From: Streptomyces sparsogenes
GTDB lineage: Bacteria > Actinomycetota > Actinomycetes > Streptomycetales > Streptomycetaceae
DNA: 64,000 bases
Direction of reading: 5' to 3'
NCBI RefSeq assembly: GCF_001704635.1
Contig: NZ_MAXF01000136.1
Coordinates: 1-64,000, forward strand
In this document: piece by piece, positions 1 to 8,389 of the stretch
Layout of the letters: every line of letters starts with the position of its first letter
Position numbering within the stretch: position 1 is the first letter of the stretch
The notes under the pieces: model-generated
Seen by the model: only the letters and a program-made list of their open reading frames with translations
Told to the model about the DNA's origin: nothing
Databases searched by the model: none
Made by a program: the position numbers and the translations under genes

Positions 1-315
1 AGCACGATGGTTGTCGGCGTACACCACACGGGCGTCGGGGGCGACGCTCTGGGCGACCTGGTGAAGGTTGGGCTCGGTGGGGATGCCGGTGCCGATGTCG
101 AGGAACTGCCTGATCCCCGCCTCGCCCGCCAGCCAGCGGGTCGCCCGGTGCATGAAGGAACGGTTCTCCCTGGCACAGGTCTTGATGCCCGGGAAGACCG
201 CGATGACATGGGCGGCGGCCTCCTCGTCGACCTGGTAGTGGTCCTTGCCGCCGAGGTAGTAGTCGTACATCCGCGCCGAGTGCGGCTTGGTGGTGTCGAT
301 GTTCATCGTGTTCAT
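1..315 (-). CDS. SAM-dependent methyltransferase, DUF574 family (3' end outside window)
   Basis: This is the N-terminal about 105 residues of a DUF574 (S-adenosyl methyltransferase-like) protein; the rest lies beyond the left edge. The N-terminus carries the family's MYDYYLGGKDHY signature and the glycine-rich SAM loop FLDIGTGIPTEPN. The ATG at 315 overlaps the stop of the upstream gene as ATGA, so translation is probably coupled. It is a paralogue of the next gene: positions 31-150 match 831-950 with a single mismatch, which indicates recent duplication or gene conversion. The methyl acceptor is unknown for this family. Confidence 0.85.
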   Translation of the reverse strand, partial: MNTMNIDTTKPHSARMYDYYLGGKDHYQVDEEAAAHVIAVFPGIKTCARENRSFMHRATRWLAGEAGIRQFLDIGTGIPTEPNLHQVAQSVAPDARVVYADNHRA

Positions 316-1130
316 GGCTTGCGTGCGACCCCCGCCCACATCGATATGTCCGCGCTGCGAATGTCCCCGGGACGCTCATCGGCGTCCGGCTTCCAGTGGT
401 GCGGCTCCGAGACGCCCGGGTCGACGAGTTCCATGCCCTCGAAGAAGCCCGCGACCTCGTCCTTGGAGCGGGTGATGAAGGGGATCCCGTTCTCCTTGTA
501 GACCGCGATGACCTTCTGCCAGGTGTCCGCCGAGAAGTCGTGGGTGGAGTGCGAGAGCATCAGAAAGCTGCCCGAGGGGAGGGGGTCCATCAGCTCGCGG
601 ATGATCTCGTACGGCTTCGCCTCCTCCGGGATGAAGTGGAAGAGCGCGTTGACCGACAGGGCCACCGGCCGGTCGAGGTCGAGCGTCTCCAGCAGCTCCG
701 GAGCCGTCATGATCTTTCGCGGCTCGCGCACATCGGCCTCGACATAGGCGGTACGCCCCTCGGGGGTGCCGTTCAGCAGGGCCTGGGCGTAGGCCAGCAC
801 GATGGGGTCGTTGTCGGTGTAGACGACGCGGGCGTCGGGGGCGACGCTCTGGGCGACCTGGTGGAGGTTGGGCTCGGTGGGGATGCCGGTGCCGATGTCG
901 AGGAACTGCCTGATCCCCGCCTCGCCCGCCAGCCAGCGGGTCGCCCGGTGGATGAAGCCCCGGTTGACGTGGGCGTTGAGCCTGACGGTCGGATGGACGG
1001 CCATCACCTTGGCGGCGGCCTCCGCGTCCACCTCGTAGTGGTCCTTGCCGCCCAGGTAGTAGTCGTACATCCGGGCCGGGTGCGGTTTGGTGGTGTCGAT
1101 CCGGCCGGGGGCGAGATGGCGCTCGCTCAT
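312..1130 (-). CDS. SAM-dependent methyltransferase, DUF574 family
   Basis: A 272-residue cytosolic protein of the DUF574 family, common and highly paralogous in Streptomyces. The N-terminal MYDYYLGGKDHY motif (about 21-32) is followed by the SAM-binding loop FLDIGTGIPT (76-85) and an acidic strand end (VVYTDNDP). The ATG at 1130 overlaps the TGA of the DUF397 gene (ATGA), so the longer upstream reading frame is not used. It lies third in an operon headed by an HTH regulator, which suggests a regulatory or developmental role rather than a biosynthetic one. The substrate is unknown. Confidence 0.9.
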   Translation of the reverse strand: MSERHLAPGRIDTTKPHPARMYDYYLGGKDHYEVDAEAAAKVMAVHPTVRLNAHVNRGFIHRATRWLAGEAGIRQFLDIGTGIPTEPNLHQVAQSVAPDARVVYTDNDPIVLAYAQALLNGTPEGRTAYVEADVREPRKIMTAPELLETLDLDRPVALSVNALFHFIPEEAKPYEIIRELMDPLPSGSFLMLSHSTHDFSADTWQKVIAVYKENGIPFITRSKDEVAGFFEGMELVDPGVSEPHHWKPDADERPGDIRSADISMWAGVARKP

Positions 1131-1429
1131 GCGGCCCTCCGTTCTGCTGCGGTACCCGCCGAGGTGGTCAGGTTCGGTTCTGTACGGGTGAGGAGGAAGT
1201 CCGCGGCACCGGCCTTGGCGCCCTGGATGAACTTCTCGATCTCGAGGGGGGTGTAGATCAGCGCGGGGCCGTCGGGGTCGGTCGACTGGCGCAGCGCCAC
1301 GCGGCCGTCGCTCAGCTTCATGACCTCGACGCAGGCGCCGCCGTTCGGGCCGCTCCAGGGCTTGCGCCAGCCTTCGGCACCGAGGTGCTTGGCCGGCATG
1401 CCGTTGTAAATGTGATCCACCTGATCCAC
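1127..1429 (-). CDS. DUF397 domain protein
   Basis: A 100-residue protein with a GTG start at 1429. It has the DUF397 pattern: an N-terminal W-rich stretch (GWRKPWSGPNGGACVEV), then D-G-R-V-A-L-R and a D-P-x-G-P-A-L segment before the C-terminal helix. DUF397 proteins occur beside HTH-DUF5753 regulators in Streptomyces and are viewed as their small partner, as in whiJ-type loci. The start lies 2 bp after the stop of the HTH gene and the stop overlaps the methyltransferase start, so the three genes are probably co-translated. Confidence 0.9.
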   Translation of the reverse strand: MDQVDHIYNGMPAKHLGAEGWRKPWSGPNGGACVEVMKLSDGRVALRQSTDPDGPALIYTPLEIEKFIQGAKAGAADFLLTRTEPNLTTSAGTAAERRAA

Positions 1430-1431
1430 GG

Positions 1432-2289
1432 TCAGAGCTCCTTGCGAATCTCACGGAGGAAGGCCTCCGTGCGCCGCGCCGGTGTGGCCTGGGTGCCCAT
1501 TCGGTCGAGGGCCTCCAAGTAGGCGGCCACGTCCGCGCGTTCGTCGAGATAGCCGGCCCCGGTCAGTCCCTCGACATAGACGATGTCCGGCAGTTCCGGG
1601 ATCTGGAACCGGAAGAGCTGGAACGGTCCGCCCATGCCCGGGTGCGGTCCGGCGGCGAACGGCACCACCTGCAAGGTGACGTTCGGCATCTGGATGGCCT
1701 CGATGAGGCGGTCGATCTGCGCGCGCATGACGTCCGGTCCGCCGATGGGCAGGCGGAACACCGGCTCGTCCATCACGACCCACAGATGAGGTCCGTCGGG
1801 TCGGTTGAGCAGTTCTTGACGCTCCATCCGCAGGGCGACCCGCCGGTCGAGTTCCTCGGGGTCGGCCTGCGGGAATCCGATGCTCAGCAGCGCCCGTGCG
1901 TAGTCTTCGGTCTGCAGCAGTCCGGGGATGAAGTGGGGCTCGTACGCGCGGATGCGGCTGGCCGCTCCCTCGAGGCTCACATAGAGGCTGAACCAGTCCG
2001 GCAGGACATCGCGGAAGCGATGCCACCAGCCGGGTCTGTTGGCGTCCTCGGCCAGGGAGAGGAAGGTCTCGATCTCCTCCTGGTCGACCCCGTAGGTCTG
2101 CAACAGCTTCTCGACGTAGGGGAGTTTGAGGCCGACCTCGGCCTTCTCCATCCTGCGCACCGTCGTCTGGTTGACGTGCAGCGCTCTGGCGGCCTCGTCG
2201 TAGCCGACGCCGGCTTTCTCGCGAAGGACCCGCAGGCGCATGCCGAGGACCATCTGCCCGACGGTCGGGGCAGACCGCGCTTCACCCAC
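1432..2289 (-). CDS. HTH (XRE-type) regulator with DUF5753 domain, WhiJ-like
   Basis: A 285-residue DNA-binding protein. Residues about 10-68 form an XRE helix-turn-helix; the rest matches the DUF5753 (Scr1/WhiJ-like) domain, with WWHRFRDVLPDWF and an E-P-x-F-I-P-G-L-L-Q-T-x-D-Y-A segment. The GTG start at 2289 is preceded by a strong GAGGAGGT ribosome site. It heads an operon with DUF397 and two methyltransferases and is divergent from an RsbW-like ATPase, the usual composition of AbaA/WhiJ-type loci. It probably represses from the intergenic palindrome at 2366-2382; the signal is unknown. Confidence 0.9.
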   Translation of the reverse strand: MGEARSAPTVGQMVLGMRLRVLREKAGVGYDEAARALHVNQTTVRRMEKAEVGLKLPYVEKLLQTYGVDQEEIETFLSLAEDANRPGWWHRFRDVLPDWFSLYVSLEGAASRIRAYEPHFIPGLLQTEDYARALLSIGFPQADPEELDRRVALRMERQELLNRPDGPHLWVVMDEPVFRLPIGGPDVMRAQIDRLIEAIQMPNVTLQVVPFAAGPHPGMGGPFQLFRFQIPELPDIVYVEGLTGAGYLDERADVAAYLEALDRMGTQATPARRTEAFLREIRKEL

Positions 2290-2365
2290 GCCTTACCTCC
2301 TCGGACGGTCTTGTGGGCCTCAGTGTGCCACGCTCGGGATGAACCCGAACAGAGTGCTCTCGCTA

Positions 2366-2382
2366 TTCTGCATTTTGCAGAA
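2366..2382. promoter_or_regulatory. Perfect palindrome between divergent genes, probable operator
   Basis: TTCTGCA-N3-TGCAGAA is a perfect 7-bp inverted repeat with a 3-bp spacer. It sits in the AT-richest part of the 214-bp gap between the HTH-DUF5753 gene and the ATPase gene. The position suits an operator for the adjacent regulator; binding itself is inferred. Confidence 0.6.
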
Positions 2383-2503
2383 CGCCGCTTGCCAACTGAC
2401 GTGTACAGCATCGATAGTGAGAGGGTGACCGGTCCCAAAGGGGCTGGCACGTCGCCGACTTGCGGCATCGAACCCCCCACCGGTAGACGGAAGGCGAACG
2501 GCC

Positions 2504-2959
2504 GTGGCACTGCCTCAACGCATGACGATGGCCCGCCCGCTGCTCCTCGGCGGATTCGACGCCGGGGTCCGCCAGGAGAGGTTCCAGCTGCCCGCGCTGG
2601 GCGCGTCGGTGGCCGCCGCCCGCCGCCGGGTCCGCTCCCGGGTGCCGGTCTGGGGATTCTGCGAGGACGTCTGCGACGCGGCGGAGCTGGTGATGTCCGA
2701 GCTGTTCACCAACGCCCTCGTCCACACCGGCAGCGAACAGATCCTCTGCGTCCTGCGGGCGGAGGCGCCCCGGACGCTGTACGTCGAGGTGGCCGACCAG
2801 GGCGGCGGATCCGCCGGACCGGCCCCGCGCCAGGCGAGCGCGGAGGACGAGGGCGGGCGGGGGCTCGCGCTGGTCCGGGCCATGGCCGCGGCCTGGGGGG
2901 ACCGCCCCGGGCTGAACGGCGGCCGGGTGGTGTGGGCCCAGCTCACCTCCCTGGTCTGA
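2504..2959 (+). CDS. ATP-binding protein, RsbW/anti-sigma-like HATPase
   Basis: A 151-residue GHKL-fold protein of the small Streptomyces anti-sigma-like kinase class. Visible boxes are the N-box (SELFTNALVH, Asn70), a D-x-G motif (D98) and a glycine-rich lid ending GGRGLALV (117-123). The GTG at 2504 has an upstream GGAAGG; an internal ATG at 2522 is possible. It is the third element of the HTH-DUF5753/DUF397/ATPase set and is transcribed divergently, probably under the same operator. Whether it binds a sigma factor or the partner regulator is unknown. Confidence 0.88.
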   Translation: MALPQRMTMARPLLLGGFDAGVRQERFQLPALGASVAAARRRVRSRVPVWGFCEDVCDAAELVMSELFTNALVHTGSEQILCVLRAEAPRTLYVEVADQGGGSAGPAPRQASAEDEGGRGLALVRAMAAAWGDRPGLNGGRVVWAQLTSLV

Positions 2960-3099
2960 GCCGCCCCGGCCTGCTCGGCCCGGGTCTGAGCCTCTCCGGC
3001 CTGGGTGCGTCTGTCCGGCCGCCCCGGCCTGCCCCTTCCTGCCCGCCACCGCCCCGGCCTGCCCGTTCCCGCCCGCCCCGGCGTCGTTAGCATGACCGG
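2960..3099. repeat. Low-complexity CCGGCCTG-rich spacer
   Basis: The 140-bp gap consists of several imperfect copies of a CCCCGGCCTGCCC-type unit (for example near 2965, 3023 and 3050). It has no coding potential I can support. It may act as a weak terminator or be replication-slippage sequence. Confidence 0.45.
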
Positions 3100-4053
3100 G
3101 TGCCCGCCCTTCCACGCCGCCGTCTGCTGACCCTCACGGCGGGCTGCGCCCTCGCGGCGGGCCCCCTCCAGGGATGCGCCGGCGACGGCCCCGCCGGCCG
3201 GGTCCGGCTGGCCACCGGCCCTCGGGGCGGACCGTACGCGATCTTCGGCAGCCGGCTGGCCGACGAGGTGCACCGGGCCCACGACCGGCTCACGGTACGC
3301 GTGCTCACCACCGCGGCGAGCGTGGAGAACCTGCGCATGCTGGGCGACGACCGGGCCGACCTGGCCCTGGCCCTCGCGGACAGCGCGGCCGACGCCACCG
3401 CGGGACGCGGCATCTTCCCCGGCCCCGCGCCCGTCGCCGCGCTCGCCCGGCTCTACCTCAACTACCTCCATCTCGTCGTGCCCGCCGACTCGCCGATCGA
3501 GGAGCCGGGCCAACTCGCCGGGCGCACGGTGTCCCTCGGCGCGGCCGAGTCCGGCACCTCGGTGACCGCCGGCCGGGTGCTCGCCGCCGCGGGCGTACGC
3601 CGCGTCCACTCCGTACGGCTGGGCCTCGACGAGTCCATCGCGGCGCTGACCAGGCGGGAGGTGGCCGCGTTCTTCTGGTCCGGCGGCGCGCCGACCCGGG
3701 CCATCGCACGGCTGGCCCGCCGCCGCCCCGTCCGTCTCGTCCCGCTCGGCGGCCTGGCTCCGGCGCTGCGCCGCGAGCACGGCCCCGTCTACGAGAGCGT
3801 CTCCATCCCCGCCGGGGTGTACGGCCTGCGCGCCCCGGTCGCGACCGTCGCCACCCCCAGCTATCTGGTCTGCCGCACCGGCCTCGCCGACGACACGGCC
3901 CGCGCCGTGACCGGCGTCCTCTTCGAGGCCCGCGGCCGCCTCCCGGTCCCGGACGCCCCCGGCAGCCGGCTCGACGAGCGGTACGCCATCAACACCGGCA
4001 CGGTGCCGCTGCACCCGGGGGCGGCGGCGTACTACCGCGCGGTCTACGGCTGA
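3100..4053 (+). CDS. TAXI-family TRAP substrate-binding lipoprotein
   Basis: A 317-residue extracytoplasmic protein of the TAXI solute-binding family. A twin-Arg-rich N-terminus (PRRRLL), a hydrophobic stretch and the lipobox LQGC (Cys26) predict a lipoprotein. The TAXI start VRLATGPRGGPYAIFGSRLA, the S-V-E-N-L segment and the LGAAESGTS motif are present. No TRAP membrane subunit lies nearby, so this is an orphan binding protein; in actinomycetes such proteins may act as sensors instead. The GTG at 3100 is the only start that includes the signal peptide. Confidence 0.88.
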   Translation: MPALPRRRLLTLTAGCALAAGPLQGCAGDGPAGRVRLATGPRGGPYAIFGSRLADEVHRAHDRLTVRVLTTAASVENLRMLGDDRADLALALADSAADATAGRGIFPGPAPVAALARLYLNYLHLVVPADSPIEEPGQLAGRTVSLGAAESGTSVTAGRVLAAAGVRRVHSVRLGLDESIAALTRREVAAFFWSGGAPTRAIARLARRRPVRLVPLGGLAPALRREHGPVYESVSIPAGVYGLRAPVATVATPSYLVCRTGLADDTARAVTGVLFEARGRLPVPDAPGSRLDERYAINTGTVPLHPGAAAYYRAVYG

Positions 4054-4209
4054 GCGGGCCGGGGCCCGCGGTGTCGTGGCGTGCCGCTGGCACTGGCCTG
4101 TTTTCGATATTGCTGGAAGTGACTGACTCTCACTAAAGTGGTTGTTGAGACTTAAAGGAAAAATTGTGACGGCTTTCCCATGGCATCGCGCTCCTGGAAG
4201 GAAGGCACT

Positions 4210-5802
4210 GTGCACAACGACTCTCACGACTCTCTTGACTACCTCGTCATCGGCGGCGGCCCCGCCGGACTCCAGCTCGGACAGCTCTTACAGGCGGCGG
4301 GGCACCGCTACCGGATCCTGGAAGCCGGATCCGGGCCGGGCACGTTCTTCCGGACGTTTCCCCGCCACCGCCAGCTGATCTCCATCAACAAGGTGCACAA
4401 CGGCACCGACGACCCCGAGCTGAACCTCCGGATGGACTGGAACTCCCTGCTGTCCCCGGACCCCGAGCTCCTTTTCACCCGCTACACCAGGCGCTACTTT
4501 CCGCAGGCCGACGACTACGTGCGCTACCTGGGCGACTTCGCCAAGGCCTTCGACCTCGACATCGTCCATGACACCCGGGCGGTGCGGATCCGCCGCACCG
4601 ACGACGGATTCACCGTCACCGATCAGCACGGCCGGGACCACCGCAGCCGTCGGGTGGTGATGGCCACCGGAGTGAGCCGCCCCTACATCCCCGACGTGCC
4701 CGGCATCGAGGCCGCCGAGGACTACTCCGTCGTATCGGTGGACCCCGACGACTTCATCGACCAGCGCGTTCTGATCCTCGGCAAGGGCAACTCCGCGCTG
4801 GAGACGGCCGACAACCTCGTCGAGACGGCCGCCGTGATCCATGTGGCCGGGCCGCACTCCATCCGGCTGGCCTGGAACACGCACTACGTGGGCCATCTGC
4901 GCGCCGTCAACAACAACTTTCTGGACACCTACCAGCTCAAGTCGCTGAACGCCCTGCTCGACGGCAATGTGCTGTCGATCGACAAGGACCCGGGCGACGG
5001 CCGGTACCGCGTGCGCTTCAGCTTCTCCCGGGCGGACGAGGTCGTGAAGGATCTGGTCTACGACCGGGTCATCGTGTGCACCGGCTTCCGCTTCGACGCC
5101 TCACCGTTCGACCCCGAGTGCCGCCCGGAGCTGGTCATCAACGACCGCTTCGCCGCCCTCACGCCGGCCTACGAGTCGGTCAACGTGCCTGGTCTGTACT
5201 TCGCCGGCACCCTCAGCCAGCAGCGCGACTTCAAGAAGTCCACCAACGGCTTCATCCATGGATTCCGCTACGCCGTGCGCGCGCTGAGCCGCATCCTCGA
5301 CGAACGCCACCACGACCGGCCCTGGCCGCACCAGCCGGTCGCCACTGATCCGGCCGCGCTCGCGGACGCCGTGGTGGCGCGGGTCAACCGCAGCTCCGCG
5401 CTGTGGCAGCAGTTCGAGGTGATCGGGGATCTGCTGGTCACGGCGGCCGGCGAACAGAGCCGCTACCACGAGGAGGTGCCGGTCGCCTATGCCCACGGCA
5501 GCCCCGCCACCGTGGGGGCCGACTACTTCACCATCACCCTGGAGTACGGCCCCGACCACGACAAGGTGGACCCCTTCGACATCACGGTGCGGCGGACGGC
5601 GCAGAACTCGGTCGAGGGCGCCTTCGACGCCGCGTATCTGCATCCGGTGATCCGCCACTTCCGCGACGGCGAACTCCTCGGCACCCACCACATGGCGGAG
5701 AACCTGGAGAACGACTGGAACCACCCGGAGGTCCACCACGCCCCGCTCGTCGCGTTCTTCGCCCGTGAGCTGGATCCGGGACCCGCCGGCGCGGGGCGGT
5801 GA
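4210..5802 (+). CDS. FAD-dependent NAD(P)-binding oxidoreductase (FOXRED2-like)
   Basis: A 530-residue flavoprotein. An FAD-binding GGGPAG (15-20) is followed by MATGVSRPYIPDVPG (about 151-165), a second dinucleotide fold (LILGKGNSALETADN, about 188-202) and a C-terminal FAD segment (GLYFAGTLSQQRDFKKSTNGF). The layout resembles flavin monooxygenase/FOXRED2 oxidoreductases. The GTG at 4210 has an excellent GGAAGGAAGG site; an in-frame ATG at 4180 is less likely. Leu27 is a TTA codon (4288-4290), so expression may depend on bldA tRNA. It heads a four-gene coupled operon; the substrate is unknown. Confidence 0.85.
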   Translation: MHNDSHDSLDYLVIGGGPAGLQLGQLLQAAGHRYRILEAGSGPGTFFRTFPRHRQLISINKVHNGTDDPELNLRMDWNSLLSPDPELLFTRYTRRYFPQADDYVRYLGDFAKAFDLDIVHDTRAVRIRRTDDGFTVTDQHGRDHRSRRVVMATGVSRPYIPDVPGIEAAEDYSVVSVDPDDFIDQRVLILGKGNSALETADNLVETAAVIHVAGPHSIRLAWNTHYVGHLRAVNNNFLDTYQLKSLNALLDGNVLSIDKDPGDGRYRVRFSFSRADEVVKDLVYDRVIVCTGFRFDASPFDPECRPELVINDRFAALTPAYESVNVPGLYFAGTLSQQRDFKKSTNGFIHGFRYAVRALSRILDERHHDRPWPHQPVATDPAALADAVVARVNRSSALWQQFEVIGDLLVTAAGEQSRYHEEVPVAYAHGSPATVGADYFTITLEYGPDHDKVDPFDITVRRTAQNSVEGAFDAAYLHPVIRHFRDGELLGTHHMAENLENDWNHPEVHHAPLVAFFARELDPGPAGAGR

Positions 5803-6923
5803 CACCCCCCATGCTGATGACCGTCCAGGACTTCGAAACCGCCGCCCGGATGAGAATCGATCCCGTCCACGCCGACTTCATCGCCGGGGGAGCGGGGGAC
5901 GAGATCACCGTACGGGCCAATGAAGAGGCGTTCCGGCGGCTGCGGCTGCTGCCCAGGGTGTTGCGTGGCAGCGCCGAAAGGGCGCTGGACATCAGCGTGC
6001 TCGGCAGCCGTGCGCGGACGCCGGTCCTGCTCTCGCCGACCGCCTTCCACAAACTGGTCGACGAGGAAGGGGAAGCGGCCACCGCACGGGCCGCCGCGGC
6101 CGCCGGAGCCATCATGATCGTGAGCATGGCCTCCACGGTGGCGGTGGAGGACATCGCGGCGGCCGCCCGCGAGGCCGGTGAGCACGGCGATCCGCCGCCG
6201 CTGTGGTTCCAGCTCTACATCCAGCCCGACCTGGGGTTCACCGAAGCCCTGGTACGGCGGGCCACCGACGCCGGGTGCGCGGCCCTGGTGGTCACCGTGG
6301 ACTCCCCGGTGCGCGGCGCCCATGAGCGGGACCTGCGCAACGGTTTCCTCGATCTGCCGCCAGGACTGCGCTGCGAGCACATGGTCGATCCGCGCGAGGG
6401 CGGGCGGGTGCACCCGATCGCCATGTCCCCGGTGATCTCCTGGGAGCACATCGACTGGCTGCGCGGGACCACCTCGCTCCCGATCCTGCTCAAGGGCGCC
6501 CTGCACCCCGAGGACGCCAGGCTGGCGGTGCGCCACGGGGTCGACGGTCTGCTGCTGTCCAACCACGGGGGCCGGCAGCTGGACACCGTGCCCGCCACGG
6601 TCGAACTCCTTCCCGAGATCGCCGCGGCGGTCGCCGGCCGGATCCCGATCGTGCTCGACGGCGGGGTGCGGCGGGGCACCGATGTGGTCAAGGCGCTGGC
6701 GCTCGGCGCTTGTGCCGTGGGCATCGGCCGACCGGTGATGTGGGCCCTGGCCGCGGGCGGGGAGAAGGGCGTACGGCGGCTGCTGGAGCTGTTCCGCGAG
6801 GAGCTGGACCACGCCCTGGCGTTGTGCGGCGCCTCCGGGGTGCGGGGCCTCCCCCCGGACCTGGTGCGCGCACCCGCCTGGGGACCCGCGTCGGCCCACA
6901 CTGAGCGGGAGGGAGGGGCATGA
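5799..6923 (+). CDS. FMN-dependent alpha-hydroxy-acid oxidase
   Basis: A 374-residue member of the lactate/glycolate/hydroxymandelate oxidase family, which oxidises 2-hydroxy acids to 2-keto acids through FMN. The catalytic SNHGGRQLD block and the FMN phosphate loops (VLDGGVRRGTDVVKALALG, GIGRP) are intact, as is WFQLY. The family's N-terminal substrate-binding Tyr is replaced by Phe27 in DFIAGGAGDE, so the substrate may be atypical. The GTG start overlaps the previous stop (GTGA). It is the second gene of the operon and probably acts on the same substrate as its neighbours. Confidence 0.87.
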   Translation: MTPPMLMTVQDFETAARMRIDPVHADFIAGGAGDEITVRANEEAFRRLRLLPRVLRGSAERALDISVLGSRARTPVLLSPTAFHKLVDEEGEAATARAAAAAGAIMIVSMASTVAVEDIAAAAREAGEHGDPPPLWFQLYIQPDLGFTEALVRRATDAGCAALVVTVDSPVRGAHERDLRNGFLDLPPGLRCEHMVDPREGGRVHPIAMSPVISWEHIDWLRGTTSLPILLKGALHPEDARLAVRHGVDGLLLSNHGGRQLDTVPATVELLPEIAAAVAGRIPIVLDGGVRRGTDVVKALALGACAVGIGRPVMWALAAGGEKGVRRLLELFREELDHALALCGASGVRGLPPDLVRAPAWGPASAHTEREGGA

Positions 6924-8389
6924 GCGGCATGAGGCGGCCGGCCGCCGCGGCGGCGGCCGTGGGCCTGACGGCCAGCCTGCCGTACTGGCTGCCCCGGCTG
7001 GTGATCGATCTGCGGGTGCGCCTCTTCGCCCGGATCAACGGGGAGGAGGGGATACCGGTGCCGGGCCTCGAGGTGCCCGTCGAGGAGTTCAAGCAGGTCT
7101 ACGGGCATCCGGCGGCGAACGGCCGCAGCCAGGGCGCCGCGCTGTCCGATCTGTTCTGGTACTGGCTCGCCCCCGGTCCCGAGGTCCACCAGGAGCATCT
7201 GGAGCCCGGCCCGCGCTACAACGACGTGGCCAGGACGACCCGGCAGATCCTGGCCGGACTCTCCCGGGACCAGTGGACCGAGCTCGTCGCCCGTTGCACC
7301 CGGCGGGTGCTCGACGAACTCGACGGACCAGACGGACCTGACGGATGCGACGGCGCGTCCGGTGCCCGGGCGCGCCGGGTGAGACTGCGCGATCTGATGA
7401 TGCCGGTGTGGGCCGAGGTCTACTACGAGGTGGTCTTCCGCGAACCGTGCCCACGGCATGTCAGGGACATGATCGTGGCCAACGCCGATGACGTGGTCAG
7501 CGCCCTGAAGTGCACCGGACTGCGCCATATGGACCGGCGCCGCCGGCTCACCGCGTATCTGCGCGGGCGGCTGGCGAGCGCGCCCCCGCCGGTGCCGCTG
7601 CCGTCTCTGCTCACCCAGCGGGAGCGGGCGTACTACCTGCAGGGCACGTTCTTCAACACCGCCGTGGTGCAGACCTCGGAGGCGATGGCCCATCTGCTGC
7701 TGGCCCTCGCCTCGCACCGGTCCGTCCAGGACCGCCTGCTGACCGGCGCGGCGGACGCCGACTACCTGGACCACGTCATCAACGAGACGCTCCAGCACTT
7801 CCCGCTCTTCGGGGTGGCCCACCGCATCACGACCGGCGAGATCCCCCGCGCCGGGAGACCCCCGATCCCGGCGGGCTCGGTCCTGCTGTTCAACTACCCC
7901 GAGTACCAGCGCTCGGGAGTCCCCGACCACCAGCGGTTCGACCCCGGTCGCTGGCTGTCCGCGGACACCAGGCCCACCCGCTTCATCCCGTTCGGCGTGA
8001 CCGCCAACCGGCCCTGCCCGGCACGCGGCTTCGCCGTCCTGACCATGCGCGTCGCGGCCGAGGAGGTGCTGCGCCGGTTCCGGCTGGCGTCCTCGGCCGA
8101 GCACACCCGGTCGCTGCCCAACCGTGGCCCCTGTCTGCTGATCCCACGGGCCGGCCGGACGGACGCGAGGACATGGGGACCGGTCGGGCGGGCGGCCAGA
8201 CTCGCCGGAATGCGGCTGGGCGACCGGTGGGCGGCGATCCCGCGCAGCCTCACCCAACTGGTGCTCGGCGGCTACATGGTGTGGGACGCCCGGCGCCAGG
8301 GGCTGTGCCGTCACTACTTCGCCACGGCGCCCGGCGACTCAGCCGGCCGGGTCGTCGCCGCAACCGATGAGGAGGAGAGGAGACGATGA
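6920..8389 (+). CDS. Cytochrome P450-like protein, atypical motifs
   Basis: A 489-residue P450-like protein. The probable haem ligand is Cys366 in PFGVTANRPCPARG, where spacing and glycines deviate from FxxGxRxCxG. The K-helix ExxR appears as ETLQ (289-292), losing the Arg, and the I-helix region (FFNTAVVQTSEAM) lacks the usual acidic/Thr oxygen-activation pair. It could be a non-monooxygenase P450 or a peroxygenase/dehydratase-type enzyme. The hydrophobic N-terminus (about 8-28) may associate with membrane. The ATG overlaps the oxidase stop (ATGA), and the stop overlaps the antiporter start. Confidence 0.72.
   Translation: MSGMRRPAAAAAAVGLTASLPYWLPRLVIDLRVRLFARINGEEGIPVPGLEVPVEEFKQVYGHPAANGRSQGAALSDLFWYWLAPGPEVHQEHLEPGPRYNDVARTTRQILAGLSRDQWTELVARCTRRVLDELDGPDGPDGCDGASGARARRVRLRDLMMPVWAEVYYEVVFREPCPRHVRDMIVANADDVVSALKCTGLRHMDRRRRLTAYLRGRLASAPPPVPLPSLLTQRERAYYLQGTFFNTAVVQTSEAMAHLLLALASHRSVQDRLLTGAADADYLDHVINETLQHFPLFGVAHRITTGEIPRAGRPPIPAGSVLLFNYPEYQRSGVPDHQRFDPGRWLSADTRPTRFIPFGVTANRPCPARGFAVLTMRVAAEEVLRRFRLASSAEHTRSLPNRGPCLLIPRAGRTDARTWGPVGRAARLAGMRLGDRWAAIPRSLTQLVLGGYMVWDARRQGLCRHYFATAPGDSAGRVVAATDEEERRR

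Noticed and set aside
4142..4378. Plus-strand open frame ahead of the FAD oxidoreductase
   Set aside because: It overlaps the oxidoreductase in another frame, has shadow composition and no conserved motif.
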